A DNA stretch of 64,000 nt from Trichostrongylus colubriformis (taxonomy: Eukaryota > Nematoda > Chromadorea > Rhabditida > Trichostrongylidae): positions 22,693,743-22,757,742 of the forward strand of contig OZ022256.1 of NCBI GenBank assembly GCA_963978905.1. The letters run 5' to 3'. The notes under the pieces were generated by a model. The model was not told the DNA's origin and did no database searches. It saw only the letters and a program-made list of their open reading frames with translations. Numbering within the stretch: position 1 is the stretch's first letter; every line of letters begins with the position of its first letter. Below, one piece after another: positions 1 to 12,240 of the stretch. The translations under genes were made by a program, and so were the position numbers.

Positions 1-389
1 TTTCTGCATATTTATTTTTATGCATTATATTTGTATGCATTGCACAAACATTTGAAGCTAACTGAAGCCCACAGAACAAAGCCGCTACTCGTCCCATGAT
101 ACCCTGGTCCAAGTTGTTTTATGTAGAAATCCATACCATGCAAGAATGAATATTGGAAGACGGTTAGTTCAGGCGGGGCGCGTACGGTATTGGGTAGCTC
201 CTTGTATTCTTCAACACTGTAGCCGCTGAAGAATGAATCCCAGAGAAATGGAGAACCGGTAAAATAGCCTCTATTTTCAAATAGAAGGGATGCAATGGAA
301 TGCAAATTCAATCATTACGGAATCAAGTTGACAGCGTATATGTACGAGCGGCTAGTTGACTCAAGGCTGATATAACCTATCCATAACTG

Positions 390-1135
390 CTAGTAGCGGT
401 TGGGGTTCATGCTTGGAAGATCCATATCCAACATCATCTTCATCTCCAGACAGCTGATGAAAAAATATCGAGAGAAGCGGCGACCATGCTACCTGGCATT
501 CCTGGACCTCGAGAAGGTCGTTGCGAGTTTTTCCAGACCAGCGCTCTGGGATGCGTTGCGAGGACGACACGTACTGGAATGTGTTATCGTCCCTATAAGA
601 AAAGGATAGGTACTACGGGGCTGAGGTAGGGTAGGCACCCCGCATGGCTTGTTGAAACAAAGTTGTATCACAGTGGTAGCGGTAAACCAGGAATCGGCCT
701 TAGTTCGATCGTCTTCCTCCTTACTTTAATGGCGAAAGATTTCATGGAAGGGCCACTAGACGATCCTGTGCGCACATGACGTTGTCCTGGTAGCGATGAT
801 GATGTTACCATGGGCATGCTGCAGGCCGCTGTTTAACGAGGTCAGAAACGTGAACGAGAAGGCAACCATGCAGATGACCTCCATCCAGATGAAGTTTGAG
901 AAGCAGTGGCTGCGATGGTACGGACACAAGATGGTGCTGAGAAGGCTTTATAATCACCCTGTAAGAAATACTCTAGGGACTACGCCGAAGGCTACAGAAA
1001 AATTGGACGGACGTTGCCGAGAGCTACCTTATGGAAGTCAAAGCCACGGCGAAGGGTCCCCTGGACAAAACCAAATTGCGACGTTCAACGAGAATGGCGG
1101 ACCTTGTCACGGGGCGGACTAGCGAAAGGAGGGAG
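390..1135 (+). pseudogene. Relic of an RTE-type non-LTR retrotransposon (reverse transcriptase)
   Basis: Three decayed stretches in order match a non-LTR (RTE-like) polymerase. At 400-609 the reading GFMLGRS..., then PCYLAFLDLEK, then ALWDALR matches the start of the reverse transcriptase domain, where the family has GFMPGRST and LAFLDLEKAFD. At about 660-780, SALVRSSSLLTLM and an EGPL stretch resemble the 'GVHQGSALSPLLF' region just before the catalytic YADD box, but the YADD itself is lost. At 860-1100, LRWYGH followed by a DHPVR-like stretch is the usual C-terminal WYGHVLRR segment. Frames change and stops interrupt, so it cannot be active. It lies about 13 kb upstream of the DOMON gene. 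The class is known from family motifs; the exact clade is inferred. Confidence 0.75.
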
Positions 1136-2789
1136 GAGAGTATCCTTTTGCATATCCATGAATTCACGGTGTATGCTCGTAAAAGTGCCTAACCATCAGA
1201 CACTGTTCGATATTAGAATTTTGCGAGAAGTTGGTAAAAATAGGAAAACTGGTAAAGAATGTTGCAATAATATTTTGTAGGACAACTTGCAGATGCGCCC
1301 ACTTCATATGTGTGATCCGTATTACCGAAACCGTGCCCGCAGGTCGATTAGGGTGTACCTATTCCCACCGCGCAACCAAAATTGTTACTACGGTGCTCAA
1401 AAGAAATTTAGGGTGTAAGTCAAAGCAAGAGCACTCTCAATACGATGGAGTGATCGGTCAAGCACAGCATATGATCTTCAGGTTAAGCCAATCGAGCTTT
1501 CTGCTTTCTGGTAGCGTAGAGGCACATAGAATGGAATGGCGTCTTCTGATAAAGTCCCATATCATAGCTTTTAACATGAAGCAAGTACTGACTAAATTTT
1601 TTCTCAGAGGAAGATCTCTGTGACAACACCTGAACCTCCTGCAACCCTACACCGTAAAACATTGGCTGGCAATAACAAGGCTCTTGTCAACAGCTCAAGT
1701 CGCCCACAAGCTGCATCCAGTCCAAAAAGTAATAGTTTACTACCTGTACCACGCCATATCAAACCTGCATGAGATTATGGGCTCTGAATTTCGGGAGAAT
1801 GTAAGTATAATGCAAGGTAAAGGTTCATGTGCCATGCCTAAGCTGGGTACCGTGCCTTAACTGTAACAAAAGTTTGCCCGGAAGAAAGGAAGAGGAAGAC
1901 ATAATTTCGGAGCTTCTTTCTCATGGGATGCGATGTAAGAATTCAATCGGCTCTTGATTCCCGGTGTCTGGGTATAAAATGAACACTTGGTGGTGAATGA
2001 CATTGCAAGTTAGTTTTTTTCCTTCGCGATGGATGGGATTTGTACTGGTCCGCCGCTCTGCAGATTTATAGGCCGTCCACTTTACACCACAACACGTGCC
2101 CCTAGATCAGCCCTCTTTATCACCAAGAGAAAGGAGGAGAAAACGCGAGCGATCGCACCACTGGTCAGCGCTGATCTCTTAACTTTTGACGCTTTTTTTC
2201 ACTTTTTCAGCACTTCTTAGTAGTGGAAAAGTGGAGTCGCCAGAGGTGCAGTATTGGATGCCCCCACGCTTTCTCAGCAACGTATTCAGAGGAAATATGC
2301 TGCTTAGTGGCAGCGTCGGGGGTTAGAAGCAAAAGGAGCATTTCCTAAAGAGGATTTATTCTTCGTGAACAAACATTTAAATCCAAAAGAGATGTTCTGT
2401 GGCGAAATCCCCATCGAAGGAGAGCGCCTTGCTGTCTTTATAGCGATCCCCCGATTTTGAACTGCTAGACATTAATATTCCAAGTTGCAACGATGGCGGG
2501 GCGACGTTCGCCCTCGACTGACTTAACCCCTCGCCCGTCTACAGCCACCCTCACTGGCTAGTGATAATGGGAAAGAAGAAAGGGTTTTGTTCTTATGTCT
2601 CAAGTTTGACCATTTCATTAAGGTCTTCCCATCTGTTACACTATTGATCACCTTGGCTTTCGTATTCCACATATTCCACAATCTGCCGGAATCATCCCTA
2701 ATAGTGTCCTTGAATACCTCGATAAGGGTAATGTGTTTATTGGGAAATCCCTAAAAGAAGTAAGTTACATGGGAACTAGGGGACTAGGA
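1136..2789. other. Intergenic stretch without a recognisable gene
   Basis: Only short frames in all six readings. None shows exon-like composition flanked by nematode splice sites, and I recognise no repeat ends apart from possible decayed repeat sequence near 2030-2230. Confidence 0.4.
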
Positions 2790-3200
2790 AGCCTATATTT
2801 GGCCTAACTTCCGTCGAAGAGCGCTCCCCGTGCTGTAGGAATGGAGCAATAGTTAACAGCTGACGCCTTCGGTTGACAAGCCCCTCCTTCGGACAACGTG
2901 ATTCCTGACTGGCTACTGGGGGTGGCCAAGGAGATGGGACATGATTCAGTATCGCGACGCTTTCTCAGTTTCAACCTGAATCTCACTCCAGAAAATAGAT
3001 GCTGTCGCGTTTCCGAATACTTCTTCTGTTCACGACTTGGCAGCGGAACATGCCAATGGAAAAGTTGTCCGGACTACCATCCTCTTGTTGGAAAGATCGT
3101 CCGCGTCGAAAACTAATAGATAACAGGTCATTTCCTTCCGCTTTTTCATCATCCTTGTATTACCATACATCTCGACTTTCATATTCACCATATTTTTCAT
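2790..3200 (+). repeat. Dispersed repeat R1, copy 1
   Basis: This stretch is similar over about 400 bases to 19835-20275 in the same orientation. Shared landmarks are the gtgattcctgactgg/gtgattagtggttgg block, the 'gatgctgtcgc(a/g)tttt/cgaa' block, 'ttcacgtcttgg' versus 'ttcacgacttgg', and 'ggaaagatcgtccgcg' versus 'gggaaggtcgtccgcg'. Both copies are diverged and carry no coding frame. The family is not one I can name. Confidence 0.65.
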
Positions 3201-3288
3201 GAATCATCCGAATTTCCCCATCGCTCCCTCTAAGGTCACAAGTAATGAATGCATCATAGAACCCTTCAATGGACGAGCATGGTAACTA

Positions 3289-3964
3289 TTAGGTTGGCAA
3301 CTAAGTAATTGCGGATTTTTAAATACTGCTTTTTCCCTCAAAACTGCTTTCCACAAAATTTCTTCTGTACATATATATGTAGTACAAGTCCACACGCATC
3401 TATAGGTGTTGTTGTCTTCCATCTCCCGGATAACCCTTTTCGGCAAAATAAAAATATCAAAAGTCACCTCATTTTCAATTCCAATTTTTTTTTCTTTGAA
3501 TGGCGTTAGACAGGGAAAGGGAAAGGTGATAATTCGATGGAGAAAGATCAGAACTATAAGGCAGCAGTTTTTATCCAAGCTCGAGAATTTTTTGAAAAAA
3601 AAATTAAAATTTTTTTTACCACTATTGAAAAAATGACTCGCCAAAAAATTCTCGAGCTTGGATAAAAATTGCTGCCCCATCCACCTTATAGCCCTGATCT
3701 TGCACCATCGGATTATCACCTTTTCCTTTTCCTGTCTAACGCCATTCAAAGAAATATCTTTTTATAATTTTTGTATTGAAAATGGGGATGACCGTTGATA
3801 TGTTTATTTTGCCGAAAAGGGTTATCCGGGAGATGGAAGACAATAATACCTATAGATGCGTGTGGACTTGTACTGCATGTGTATGTACAGAAGAGATTGC
3901 TGGAAAGCAGTTTGGAGGGAAAAGCAGTATTTAAAAATCCGCAATTACTTAGTTGCCAACCTAA
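3289..3964. mobile_element. Palindromic mariner-derived fold-back element, copy A
   Basis: The element begins TTAGGTTGGCAACTAAGTAA and ends with the complement, and its two halves (about 320 bases each) are inverted copies of each other around a short A/T-rich centre near 3600-3640. Each half carries the same piece of a mariner transposase C-terminus in opposite directions: the half at 3660-3740 gives a PYSPDLAPSDYHLF-like stretch. The structure suggests two head-to-head copies of a deleted mariner moving as one unit. It cannot encode a transposase. A related element lies at 20831-21510 inside intron 1 of the DOMON gene. Confidence 0.85.
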
Positions 3965-5035
3965 TAGTAAGTGGACAATATGCAACAGATTCTAAAAGCG
4001 AGTTCATTTACAATTTTTCAGATACGACAGCATCCTGAGTAGTTGAAATACTGCAGTGTGGCGGATATCCCAGTACTCACCGAGTCGAAGCGTTACATTT
4101 TTGCAAAAAATCTAATAAAACGTCAACAATGCTCAATTGCATGTTTCGCACGAAATCTTTGCAATTTCAGCGTTTTTAGGGAAATTCGCGCAGCAGGGTC
4201 CTTTTTGAAGGCACATTCCATGATGATCGTATAGTTTATTGCACTTGAATATTCAGCTTAAGGCGCGATTTCTTTGTGGGAAAAAGGTGAAAACTCGTCA
4301 ACACGGTTAGAACTATGTAGGTGTTAATCGCAGCCTCCAATTTTCGCCATCGTCACCTCAGAGAGGAAGGAGGCATTAAATGTGCAACATCATCGAACGG
4401 TGAGCGATGTTACACCCTATAATCGGAGGTAATCGAGGATTCGCAGCCGGTTCTTGCTACGAGCTCGCTTTATAACGCTCAATCGAACTGTACCAAAGTA
4501 CGACGACCATAGCGAGAGTCAGCGCGAATCTGTGGCGAAAGCTCGCGCGAATTTGACCACGGTTCCGGCATCATGCCAAAATTTCACAAATGTTCGAATC
4601 TCGTCACAAGTTCTTGCCACGATTATCATGCTGTGATATGGTTCAGTCGAGCGTTATAGAAAGAGAGCGTTGCAGTAGTGCAATTTCAGTTGCCACCATG
4701 CGCCCGTACTCGGGTATTCAGGAATGGGAAGGCATATTTTCTCAAATGAACGCTCAAGCCCCGAGGAGACCACTTCTGGTGCAATTCGCGTTGAAAGCCA
4801 CGGCCTTGTCATGACCCTTTTGTGGTGCTTCTCGTACAGCGTGCTGTGGTTGGGTAGTTGTGTTGATCGAGGCACCGGTGAGGTTGCATATCGCACTAGT
4901 TATGAAGAAGACTCGAAAACGTCCCCTGCATGAGGAACACAGGTAGAAAGGGGTCTTATTTCTCCAAGCTCTGACCATTTCATTCAAGTCTTTCTCCGAT
5001 ACGGTACTACTCAAAGGCACATCACGATTATCAGT
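3965..5035. other. Intergenic stretch without a recognisable gene
   Basis: Short frames only. No splice-flanked exon and no clear repeat ends were seen here. Confidence 0.35.
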
Positions 5036-5463
5036 ATATCACACCTGCTGCCGTGGTTGGATAGTTCGACCCAAGCCACGTAGGCTGTACATTTACCGAG
5101 GCGTGGGTGTCAGTTCCTGGAGCGTGCAGAGCCAAAGAGTCACAGCTCGGCCCCGCCCAGCCCAGGGTCTGCCTTTACTCTTCGACTCTTATCTTTACCA
5201 TACGTAGACCCGCTACTAGCCAAGATCTTGAAATTGACAGTAAACCAATCGCCTCGTGAAGTAAACCCACTACTGAGTGACCTGACCCCACACTAGGCAC
5301 CGGAACACTTGCAGCACACCCCCGGATGGGGTGGGCGGGGCCGAGCTGTTGCGCTAGATTCCTTGGCTCTGCACGCTCCAGGAATTGACATCCACGCCCC
5401 GGTAAAGGTACAGCCTACGTGGCTTGGGTCCAACTATCCATCCACGGCAGGAGATGTGATATC
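5036..5463. repeat. Fold-back element with about 130-bp inverted arms
   Basis: The left arm (about 5036-5165, containing ctgctgccgtggttgg, ccacgtaggctgtaca and ggagcgtgcagagcc) returns inverted at about 5335-5463 (ggctctgcacgctcc, tacagcctacgtgg, tccacggcagg). The spacer is about 170 bp. The arms are not identical, so this is not a recent event. No coding capacity. The element type is unnamed here. Confidence 0.8.
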
Positions 5464-6241
5464 CCAGTAATCCTGGAATGTGCCTTCAACAACTCTACTT
5501 CCACACTCCCACTCGATTAGAGTACTGATGTTCTTAGCAACAAAACACAGGAAGACGTAAAACGCGAAGAGCAGTGATTGCCCTTTTTCAGACCGTCTTG
5601 GGAGACAGCCCTTGGTTCACAAAATTCTGCCTACGTCCAACTTAGGATACTCGCTTTCGCTGAAATCTATTATAGTATTTATATGCATCCCACAAAAAAC
5701 TTCAGTTTCCTACAACTTACTGTTAGGAGGAAATCTGTCGAGCACCAATCGTTCGAATGCATTGCCTCGGCCCTCATGAAAAACCGACCTATTTGAGGAA
5801 TTATGAAAGAGAGCGGAAATATTTCCAGCAACTGGCAAGAAGCTGAAGAGCGTCGCGCATTGCAAACTGCAGTACCCTAAACAGGCTTTCATGGCTCATT
5901 GATCGTGGTATAGCTGCTGCTTTTTCTGCTTTCAGTAAAGTTCCATTTGTGTTCCAGATCTCCTTCAAAAACAACCTGTGGATAAGTTGTCCTGATAGGT
6001 ATTCAGAAGCTTTCGGCTTAACTCTCTGTTGGCACATTATTTTTCTCTGGTTTTCCTTTCTTCTGTTTCATAGCATATCAATCCTGCATATCTTTGTTTT
6101 TGAAATCCAATCCTTTGAAGATTTTCTTCTAGAAGGTGTTTTTACCAGATGAAACCGAGTGCTTTTGTTTGAATGTTGTTCTGTATGAACATCACTTACT
6201 AAACACCACATGTTCGCAGTTAGTGGGCGAAAATGATGTGG

Positions 6242-6421
6242 TAAGGCCGCGTTCATACTCTGCGGTGTCGGAGGCAGGGCGTGGGTGCTTATCTCTGCAT
6301 CTTCGCCCGTAACACACTGTCTCTTTGACCGCGTCGTCTCTGTACCTCCTCCGTGCCACTCTGTCTCGCTGCCTGTGAACGTAGCCACGCCGTGTTGGTG
6401 CAATGTATGTATGCGGCCTAA
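6242..6421. mobile_element. MITE of the TAAGGCCGCGGTCATACT family, copy 1
   Basis: It has TAAGGCCGC at the left edge and GCGGCCTAA at the right. The inner part (ggcagggcgtggg...gcgtcgtctctgtacctcc...gtagccacgcc) matches the copies at 53819-53998 and 44342-44513. It is non-coding and about 180 bp long. Four members of the family occur in this window. Confidence 0.75.
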
Positions 6422-6730
6422 CGAATGGCGTTGCTCCTCCTGCATGTCTTTGGGAATGAAATCTCAGTAATGCCCACGAAGACCGGCGTGGCCTTCCATT
6501 CCTCCACACCAGGCCGTTCAAGGTAATGAAAAGGCCGACTCTGCTCATTGAAGCACTGAAAAGGCGACGCGCATCCATCTTGTATACTCCAAATTACCAC
6601 TTTCACGCCACTACGCTTGATTAACAGTAAAAGCGTGGTGGATTGCAAATAGAGGTTAATGGATGCCAACGCTCATCCCTCCCTTCTATTCGAAGTTTGT
6701 TTTACACAAAACCTCACTTTGGCACATGTT

Positions 6731-7628
6731 ATTAGGTTGTTGCAAAAGAAATGCAGTTCTTGATTTCTTTTTCTTGTATTTAACATAAATTTTCCGTTTT
6801 AATGTAAAGTGTTATATATCATTCCAAAGCTTATTTTATGCTCTTTTACAAGCACTTGTCAAAAAATATTGCAATTTTTTGGTCAATAATTTGCAATTTG
6901 CATTTGGATTTTATTTGGAAATTTGCAAATGTCGAAACGTGATTTTCGTAATGCCTTCTTCTATGAGTTCACGCTACAGCGTAATGCAGCTCAAAGCGCT
7001 CGAAACATCGACGAGATTAGGGGCGAGGGGAATGTCAACTAACTCACGGTACAGCGGTCTTATCGAAAATTTCGTTCTGGCAATATCAGCCTACTGGATG
7101 AGCCCCATTACTTTTGGTACTCTGCACCGGTTTCATCCATCACGGCTTTGTGTATCCGGGCGAAACGATTACAGCAAAGAAGTACATACTGCCAATAAAT
7201 CGACGATATGCACCCAGAACTCTCACGTATATGTCTCTTGATGTACCAGAGATTGGTCAATATGAAGGGAGCAATTCTCCACCACGCACAATTGACCCCG
7301 CAAAAGTTGAACGAATTGGGTACGAGATTCTGCCTCATCCACCGTACTCAACATACCTCTCGCCCATCGATTACCACTTTTCAAGCATCTGAACAACCGT
7401 TCACGAAAAATGCTTCAATAACCAACACGATGTCAAAAAGGCCCTTGCTGCTTTATCGTCTCCGGATCCCCGGACTTCTATGCTAGCGGCATAAGTACGC
7501 TTGTTTCTCGTTGGCAACAATGTGCTGATTCTAATGGTTTCTATTCCGATCGATAAAGTTTGTGCTGAGCTCAGTTACGTTCGTTTAAAGTCAGGGGGTA
7601 AAAATCTGCATATCTTTTGCAACGAATA
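6731..7628 (+). pseudogene. Mariner transposon relic with broken transposase
   Basis: The ends are inverted: ttgttgcaaaagaaatgcag at the left and a ctgcatatcttttgcaac stretch at the right, about 900 bp apart. Inside, a helix-turn-helix-like part around 6970-7110 reads NAAQSARNIDEI, then RSGNISLLDEP, which fits the mariner N-terminal region. A C-terminal part at 7280-7410 reads PPYSTYLSPIDYHF, which fits the family's YSPDL.P.DYHFF block. The catalytic middle is largely missing and frames shift, so it is inactive. Confidence 0.8.
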
Positions 7629-7929
7629 AAATCCTCAATATCCAGCTTTGGCATGATTTTCTCGTTCCTTTGCGGTCTCCTCGAGAAGAAATTTTATTGT
7701 ACCCTACACGTGCTCCTTCCTTCCCCTTAGCGCAGATTCAGCCCTTACTTCTCTGGTTTGTTTTTGATGCTGTTCACGTGTTGCCCCATTTTCCTTGTGA
7801 CTTTATTGTAAAGCAGGTCAATGGTATACTCTGACATTCGATTATGCCTGCTCCACCCAATTGACGTCAATTTCGTAATGTACATTTGAACGAAGATATG
7901 TAACCTGATTCTGCGTCAACTCTAACTAA

Positions 7930-8240
7930 AAATGCTTTTAGGTCATTATGACGCGATTGCGGGTACCCTCCAACATTATTTGGTTGCGGTGCGATCGTTG
8001 GAAATGGGAATAGATGTCAGGTAGTGCGGCAATGAGAAAAAATGAATAAAATAGCCAAAAATTGGAGAAATGGAGTCCACCTTTCTCCCCTTTGTTTGCC
8101 GCCGACGTGTCCTTCCCGCACCGCATCACTAGCGCACTGATCGGAGTCCGCACATCTGATGGTATACGCTGCACATGCCGCGTCCACCTGTCCAGTCGAT
8201 CCTACTTTTGACTTGTTGAGTATCAGACCCGAACGTACCC
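7930..8240 (-). pseudogene. Possible fragment of a retrotransposon C-terminus
   Basis: On the minus strand a DRWTR/IPSDVRTP-like stretch followed by RCGKD weakly resembles the 'RWTRAV.DW.P.DVKRT.GRPP.RW' end of nematode non-LTR polymerases. The match is short and the frames are broken. This is only a possibility; no other part of the element was recognised nearby. Confidence 0.25.
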
Positions 8241-9407
8241 AACGAGGAACTTCAAACCTTTGCTGTAGTTTTTATTGGAGCCACTTATTGTACAGCGTTA
8301 TCCCTGAAACCATTCTACGTGGTTATTTTTTTTGCACGTTTCCTGCTCTTTCTCTCAGTGGAAATCCGCGCAGTTTCTTGGTAATGTCCGAACCAGTGTC
8401 TATCCGAAGAATCATTGTCGGATGATCTCCTGCTAAGCCTGGTACAGTGGAACGATTCTGAGCTTTGCCCTGTTACACATGTTCCCTATTGTGTTCTGGA
8501 CAGAACATCAAGCTCCAACGGTGAGACTATTCTAGAAGCCTTGCAGTATGTCTTCTCACAATGAAAAACATTATGTATGTGGTTTTCCAGCGCGGGAAGG
8601 CAAATGGCAACGCTCCCATTAGCATGGCCCACGGTTTCAATCCTCAATCGTCGCGGGTGAAACCTTCCCCTTCACGAATTTGGTGAATCGCTTAGTAATC
8701 AAAGAGCAATTTCTTATTTGATACATCGGCTTCTGATGCACAGTAAGCCACCGCACTGGTCAAAGTCCGTTCAAATACTTTATGATTTTGGATAGGGACT
8801 GATTGCACGGCTCATCCCCAATCGGGACTGGTCGACGCCGAGTGCTTTATCTTGCTTATCTTGCACCCAGTTTTCAATGAAAATTCTCCATAGTTGAATT
8901 GTTTGTCGAAAACTCTTGGAAAGGTCCATGGAAAGCGGTAACCCCAGCTGCTGAGCGACTGCCACCAGTGAATGCTATATTCTCTACTCCCCTTTCGTCG
9001 AAATTTCCATGGGGCTCTGTAACATAGCTCCTCTCTATTCCATGTCTATAAAAATTCTCTTTTTATCTTTGGTGCTGCTCTCACGCCAGTGATGAGTCGA
9101 AAACACTTGTACGGTCTTAGTTCGGGTTCGAGAGCATTCCTTGCATGACACATTTCTGCGGGGTTGAACAGCATAACCATCCACTCCATGCAACGCAACA
9201 TGCACTCATTCACAGTCGATAGGACCTGTTCGGGTGCTATTTTTGACAGAATGCACTTGAATTTTTCATTGTGTACTTCTCATAAGCTCTATTCCAGCAA
9301 GTTCCCCAGACGGAACATCCCCTTTGGCATCACTTAAGTTGTTTTTCGAGTAGCCTGATTTCACAGGAAGCAAGGGCATTATTTACCCACACTTAACCCA
9401 CTTTCTA

Positions 9408-9883
9408 GCGTTAGAACTTCTTTTGTTGTGCCAACGAGGTTGTTAGGTGGAATATTTATTGACGGCCTGACGTTTCGACCAGATCGTCTTCCTCAAAGGC
9501 CTAAACGTGGCTCAAGACTAGTATTTTGTCCACTACACCGTCAAACGCCCCATCTTCCCAGCGGTTTTGACGGAGATCTAGGAAAACACCGGAGAAGCCC
9601 CGTACGTCTGAAATAAACTCACCCCGTCCACCACCGTACGAGTGGAACACTCGTATGGTGGTGGACGGGGTGAGTTTATTTCAGACGTACGGGGCTTCTC
9701 CGGTGTTTTCCTAGATCTCCGTCAAAACCGCTAGGAAGATGGGGCGTTTGACGGTGTAGTGGACAAAATCCTAGTCTTGAACCACGTTTAGGCCTTTGAG
9801 GAAGACGATCTGGTCGAAACGTCAGGCCGTCAATAAATATTCCACCTAACAACCTCGTTGGCACAACAAAAGAAGTTCTAACA
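9408..9883. repeat. Near-perfect 476-bp palindrome (fold-back element)
   Basis: Two arms of about 235 bp face each other around 9646, where 'gtacgagtg gaa cactcgta' forms the turn. The arms begin gttagaacttcttttgttgt and end with its complement. They are nearly identical (a few differences, e.g. near 9510-9515 and 9555-9560), so both strands show the same 62-residue frame. The gcctgacgtttcgaccagat block inside looks like a nematode repeat core. No gene is implied by the mirrored frames. Confidence 0.9.
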
Positions 9884-10584
9884 CAATATCAATGCCGAGG
9901 TTCTATGAAGAGAGAAGTTGGAATTTACCACTTTCTAGCATTTTATGCTGCTGGAGCGCCACATCCTGATCTGGCCACACTTTGCACTCGAGGACAGTTG
10001 CACTCATAGTCCATGATTATAGCACTCACTCGGTTAGAAGCTGCTTGGCGCGTGAGCAACAGGCACCGGATCACCAAATTCGCTCAGAACCTGTGGTTTG
10101 ACACTGTAAGTGTAGATTTCGAGGCATTTTTGCAAGAGACTACCATACATATTACGCCTTTAGGTCCGCGCTTGGTCATCGTCAGAGTGACGTAACCGAA
10201 AGCGAGGATTGAAAGGCGCAAAATGACGTTTACTTTCAGAATGATGATATTTTACTTACATGGGAAACAGTTGAAAATCTTCAGCGGTTGCCTGTATCCA
10301 GCACGTGTGGCTAATATGGCCGAAATGAGCATTGCTTTCTCAAATCAGATCACCTAATTACTCAACAGTTTCTAGCCAATTCAAGATTATAACCTAAGAA
10401 GAAAGTCGGAGGTGTCTGTGGGTAAATAGTAGCGACTGACGTCTTAGTTGACATGTTATTTTTTTGCTCTTCTCACTATGGATAGTAAAGTAGGTCATCT
10501 ATGCACTTCACTGTTTAAAACGTGAATATCGAAATGTTCGTCCAAGGAATGACAGAGTTTTATATTTAACTTTTGATAGTTGCT

Positions 10585-10722
10585 AATTTTCGCCGCAATC
10601 CGCGATGCGAATTTGTTATTAGGTTGCTGAATTATGGGTAAAAGCGTTGGTCTCGTACGGGACTCGAGCCTGCACTTGATGCTTTCCGGGCATATGTGTT
10701 TATCCATTACGCTACCGTAAAT
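10585..10722 (-). repeat. tRNA-derived SINE, copy 1
   Basis: Read on the minus strand it has a tRNA-like head (a box A-like gtagcgtaatgg, then box B-like ctcgagtcccgta) followed by a tail with tttacccataat...cgcatcgcggattgcgg. The same head and tail occur at 23950, 24484, 55237, 55378 and, in part, 11167 and 24310. It lacks a closable cloverleaf, so it is not a functional tRNA gene. Confidence 0.65.
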
Positions 10723-10829
10723 AAGCTGCATAGATGAGCTGTCGTAAATATCGCACCATTAAAGACACCGTTGAATATAAGGAGAAAGTAAGATTTGGTA
10801 ATACATGTTCTCTTGAAAAAAAAAACACT

Positions 10830-11110
10830 CCTTCACAGAAGACGTGATGTGCGGCGACACTTGCATTGAAAAAGCGCGGCTTGGGGTCTTATCACGATCT
10901 CGCAGCACTGCAAGTCATGCTGCCACTTATCCGCCGGGAGAGTCGCCAGTGAGGGTGGAACAACGTTCGCGGCCGGCTGATTTGGACCCTGTACAGAAAA
11001 GCGAAGGTGGAGTAATAAGAGCGGTTTTCGGGCCCTCATGTCTTGAGGTTTTCGCCGTTTCATATCGTTCTTTCTCTACTGTTACACTGTTGAGTACCCC
11101 TACTTTCATA
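10830..11110 (+). repeat. Dispersed repeat R5, copy 1
   Basis: This stretch is similar, in opposite orientation, to 38690-39020. Shared parts include 'aaaaagcgcggcttgg' against its complement 'ccaagccgcgctttttc', the ggccggc block, and 'gagtacccctactttcat' against 'atgaaagtaggggcgctc'. The copies are strongly diverged. No coding sense. Confidence 0.6.
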
Positions 11111-11166
11111 ATCTATAATCGGCCAAATTTACGCCTCCCGGTGTCTTCAAGATTTTAAGGCATACA

Positions 11167-11289
11167 CAGAAAGCATGAAGTGTGAGTTTGAGTTCCGTTC
11201 AATACCAAACCTTTTGCCCATACCTCAACATCTCTGTAACAACTTTCTGTAACTTTCACATCGCTGGCTGCAGCGAAAGTCAGCAAATT
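11167..11289 (+). repeat. tRNA-derived SINE, decayed copy 2
   Basis: It contains gaaagcatgaagtg, a degraded box B (gtttgagttccg), then cttttgcccatacctcaac and catcgctggctgcagcgaaa, in the order seen in the better copy at 24484-24640. The 5' part with box A is not clear. Confidence 0.5.
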
Positions 11290-11989
11290 ATATTATAGAA
11301 GTCAAAGACGTCAAAAGTTAATTCTGAGCTGTTAGGCAATGTTCAAGGCAAGCTTCACCTTCTGATTAGTCTTTAACTGACCCATTCTCAATAAACCAAT
11401 CAACATTTTTTCATTTGGACAGGTTCCGATCCACTATGAGCTGCTTCACTTCTCTCTTCTGCCTCGTTTAATTACCCCACTCAACACTGTCAAGTGTTCC
11501 CTCAAAGACGTACACAACTTATACCCACAGCGCTAAGTTCCCAATCTGAACATGGTTGGACTTACCGTTACACCTCAACCGGTTCTCCCACTTGAACCTT
11601 CTTCAGATCAACCTTCACAAGACGGTCATACTTCTCCTACTTGGCCAATTAACTGCACACAGCCCCAAAATAACCGCCAAACTGGTCTACTTTTTACTGC
11701 AACTACTACTTTTTCTGGATTCCTCAGCTGAAGTGGCTGTCAGACATGTCAATTATACCTGACCTTACTGTCACTGCGTCAATCTACTTCATTGGCGTTA
11801 GTGCTGTTATTCTGGTGACCAACGTGAAAAGAACTGTACTGTAAGCTGCTAAAGTATGTACAGGATGGGCCGAATTTGCCATGAAAATCAAATGATCAGA
11901 AAATGAGACATTTGATGTTAATCGATTTCTTTTGACACGGGTCACTCACTAGCTCCACTCAGATAGCAGCAGCAAATGAGTGGAAATTG

Positions 11990-12240
11990 AGAAAGAAGAT
12001 CCGTGTGATAAATTTGTATCAATGGTATACTCTGTAAGTATGGAGGGATCGGATGTGTATTGTTAGGACAGGCTTCCGCAACGATGAAGGGTGCAATATG
12101 ACTCGTGCGAGATAGGGTCGTATCCGAAATACGCCCAGGACACGGTAGTCGCTTCAAGACCCACCTACATGTGACTCCTCCAACTTGCACGTATCTCCTC
12201 ACACGCTATGGTGCGAAATCCTGGTCTAACGATGCACACT
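11990..12240. repeat. Possible diverged fold-back repeat of the FB2 type
   Basis: The stretch contains gtagtcgcttcaagacccacc, which resembles the gcttcaggacccatcc arm of the better copy at 50640-51050. Arms are weak and the match is partial. Confidence 0.35.

Noticed and set aside
8780..8965. Minus-strand frame beginning MAVAQQLGLPLSMDL
   Set aside because: Composition is protein-like but it has no family resemblance, no splice context and no neighbour to join.
9428..9864. Two identical 62-residue frames on opposite strands
   Set aside because: They are the same sequence read from the two arms of the 9408-9883 palindrome, not two genes.
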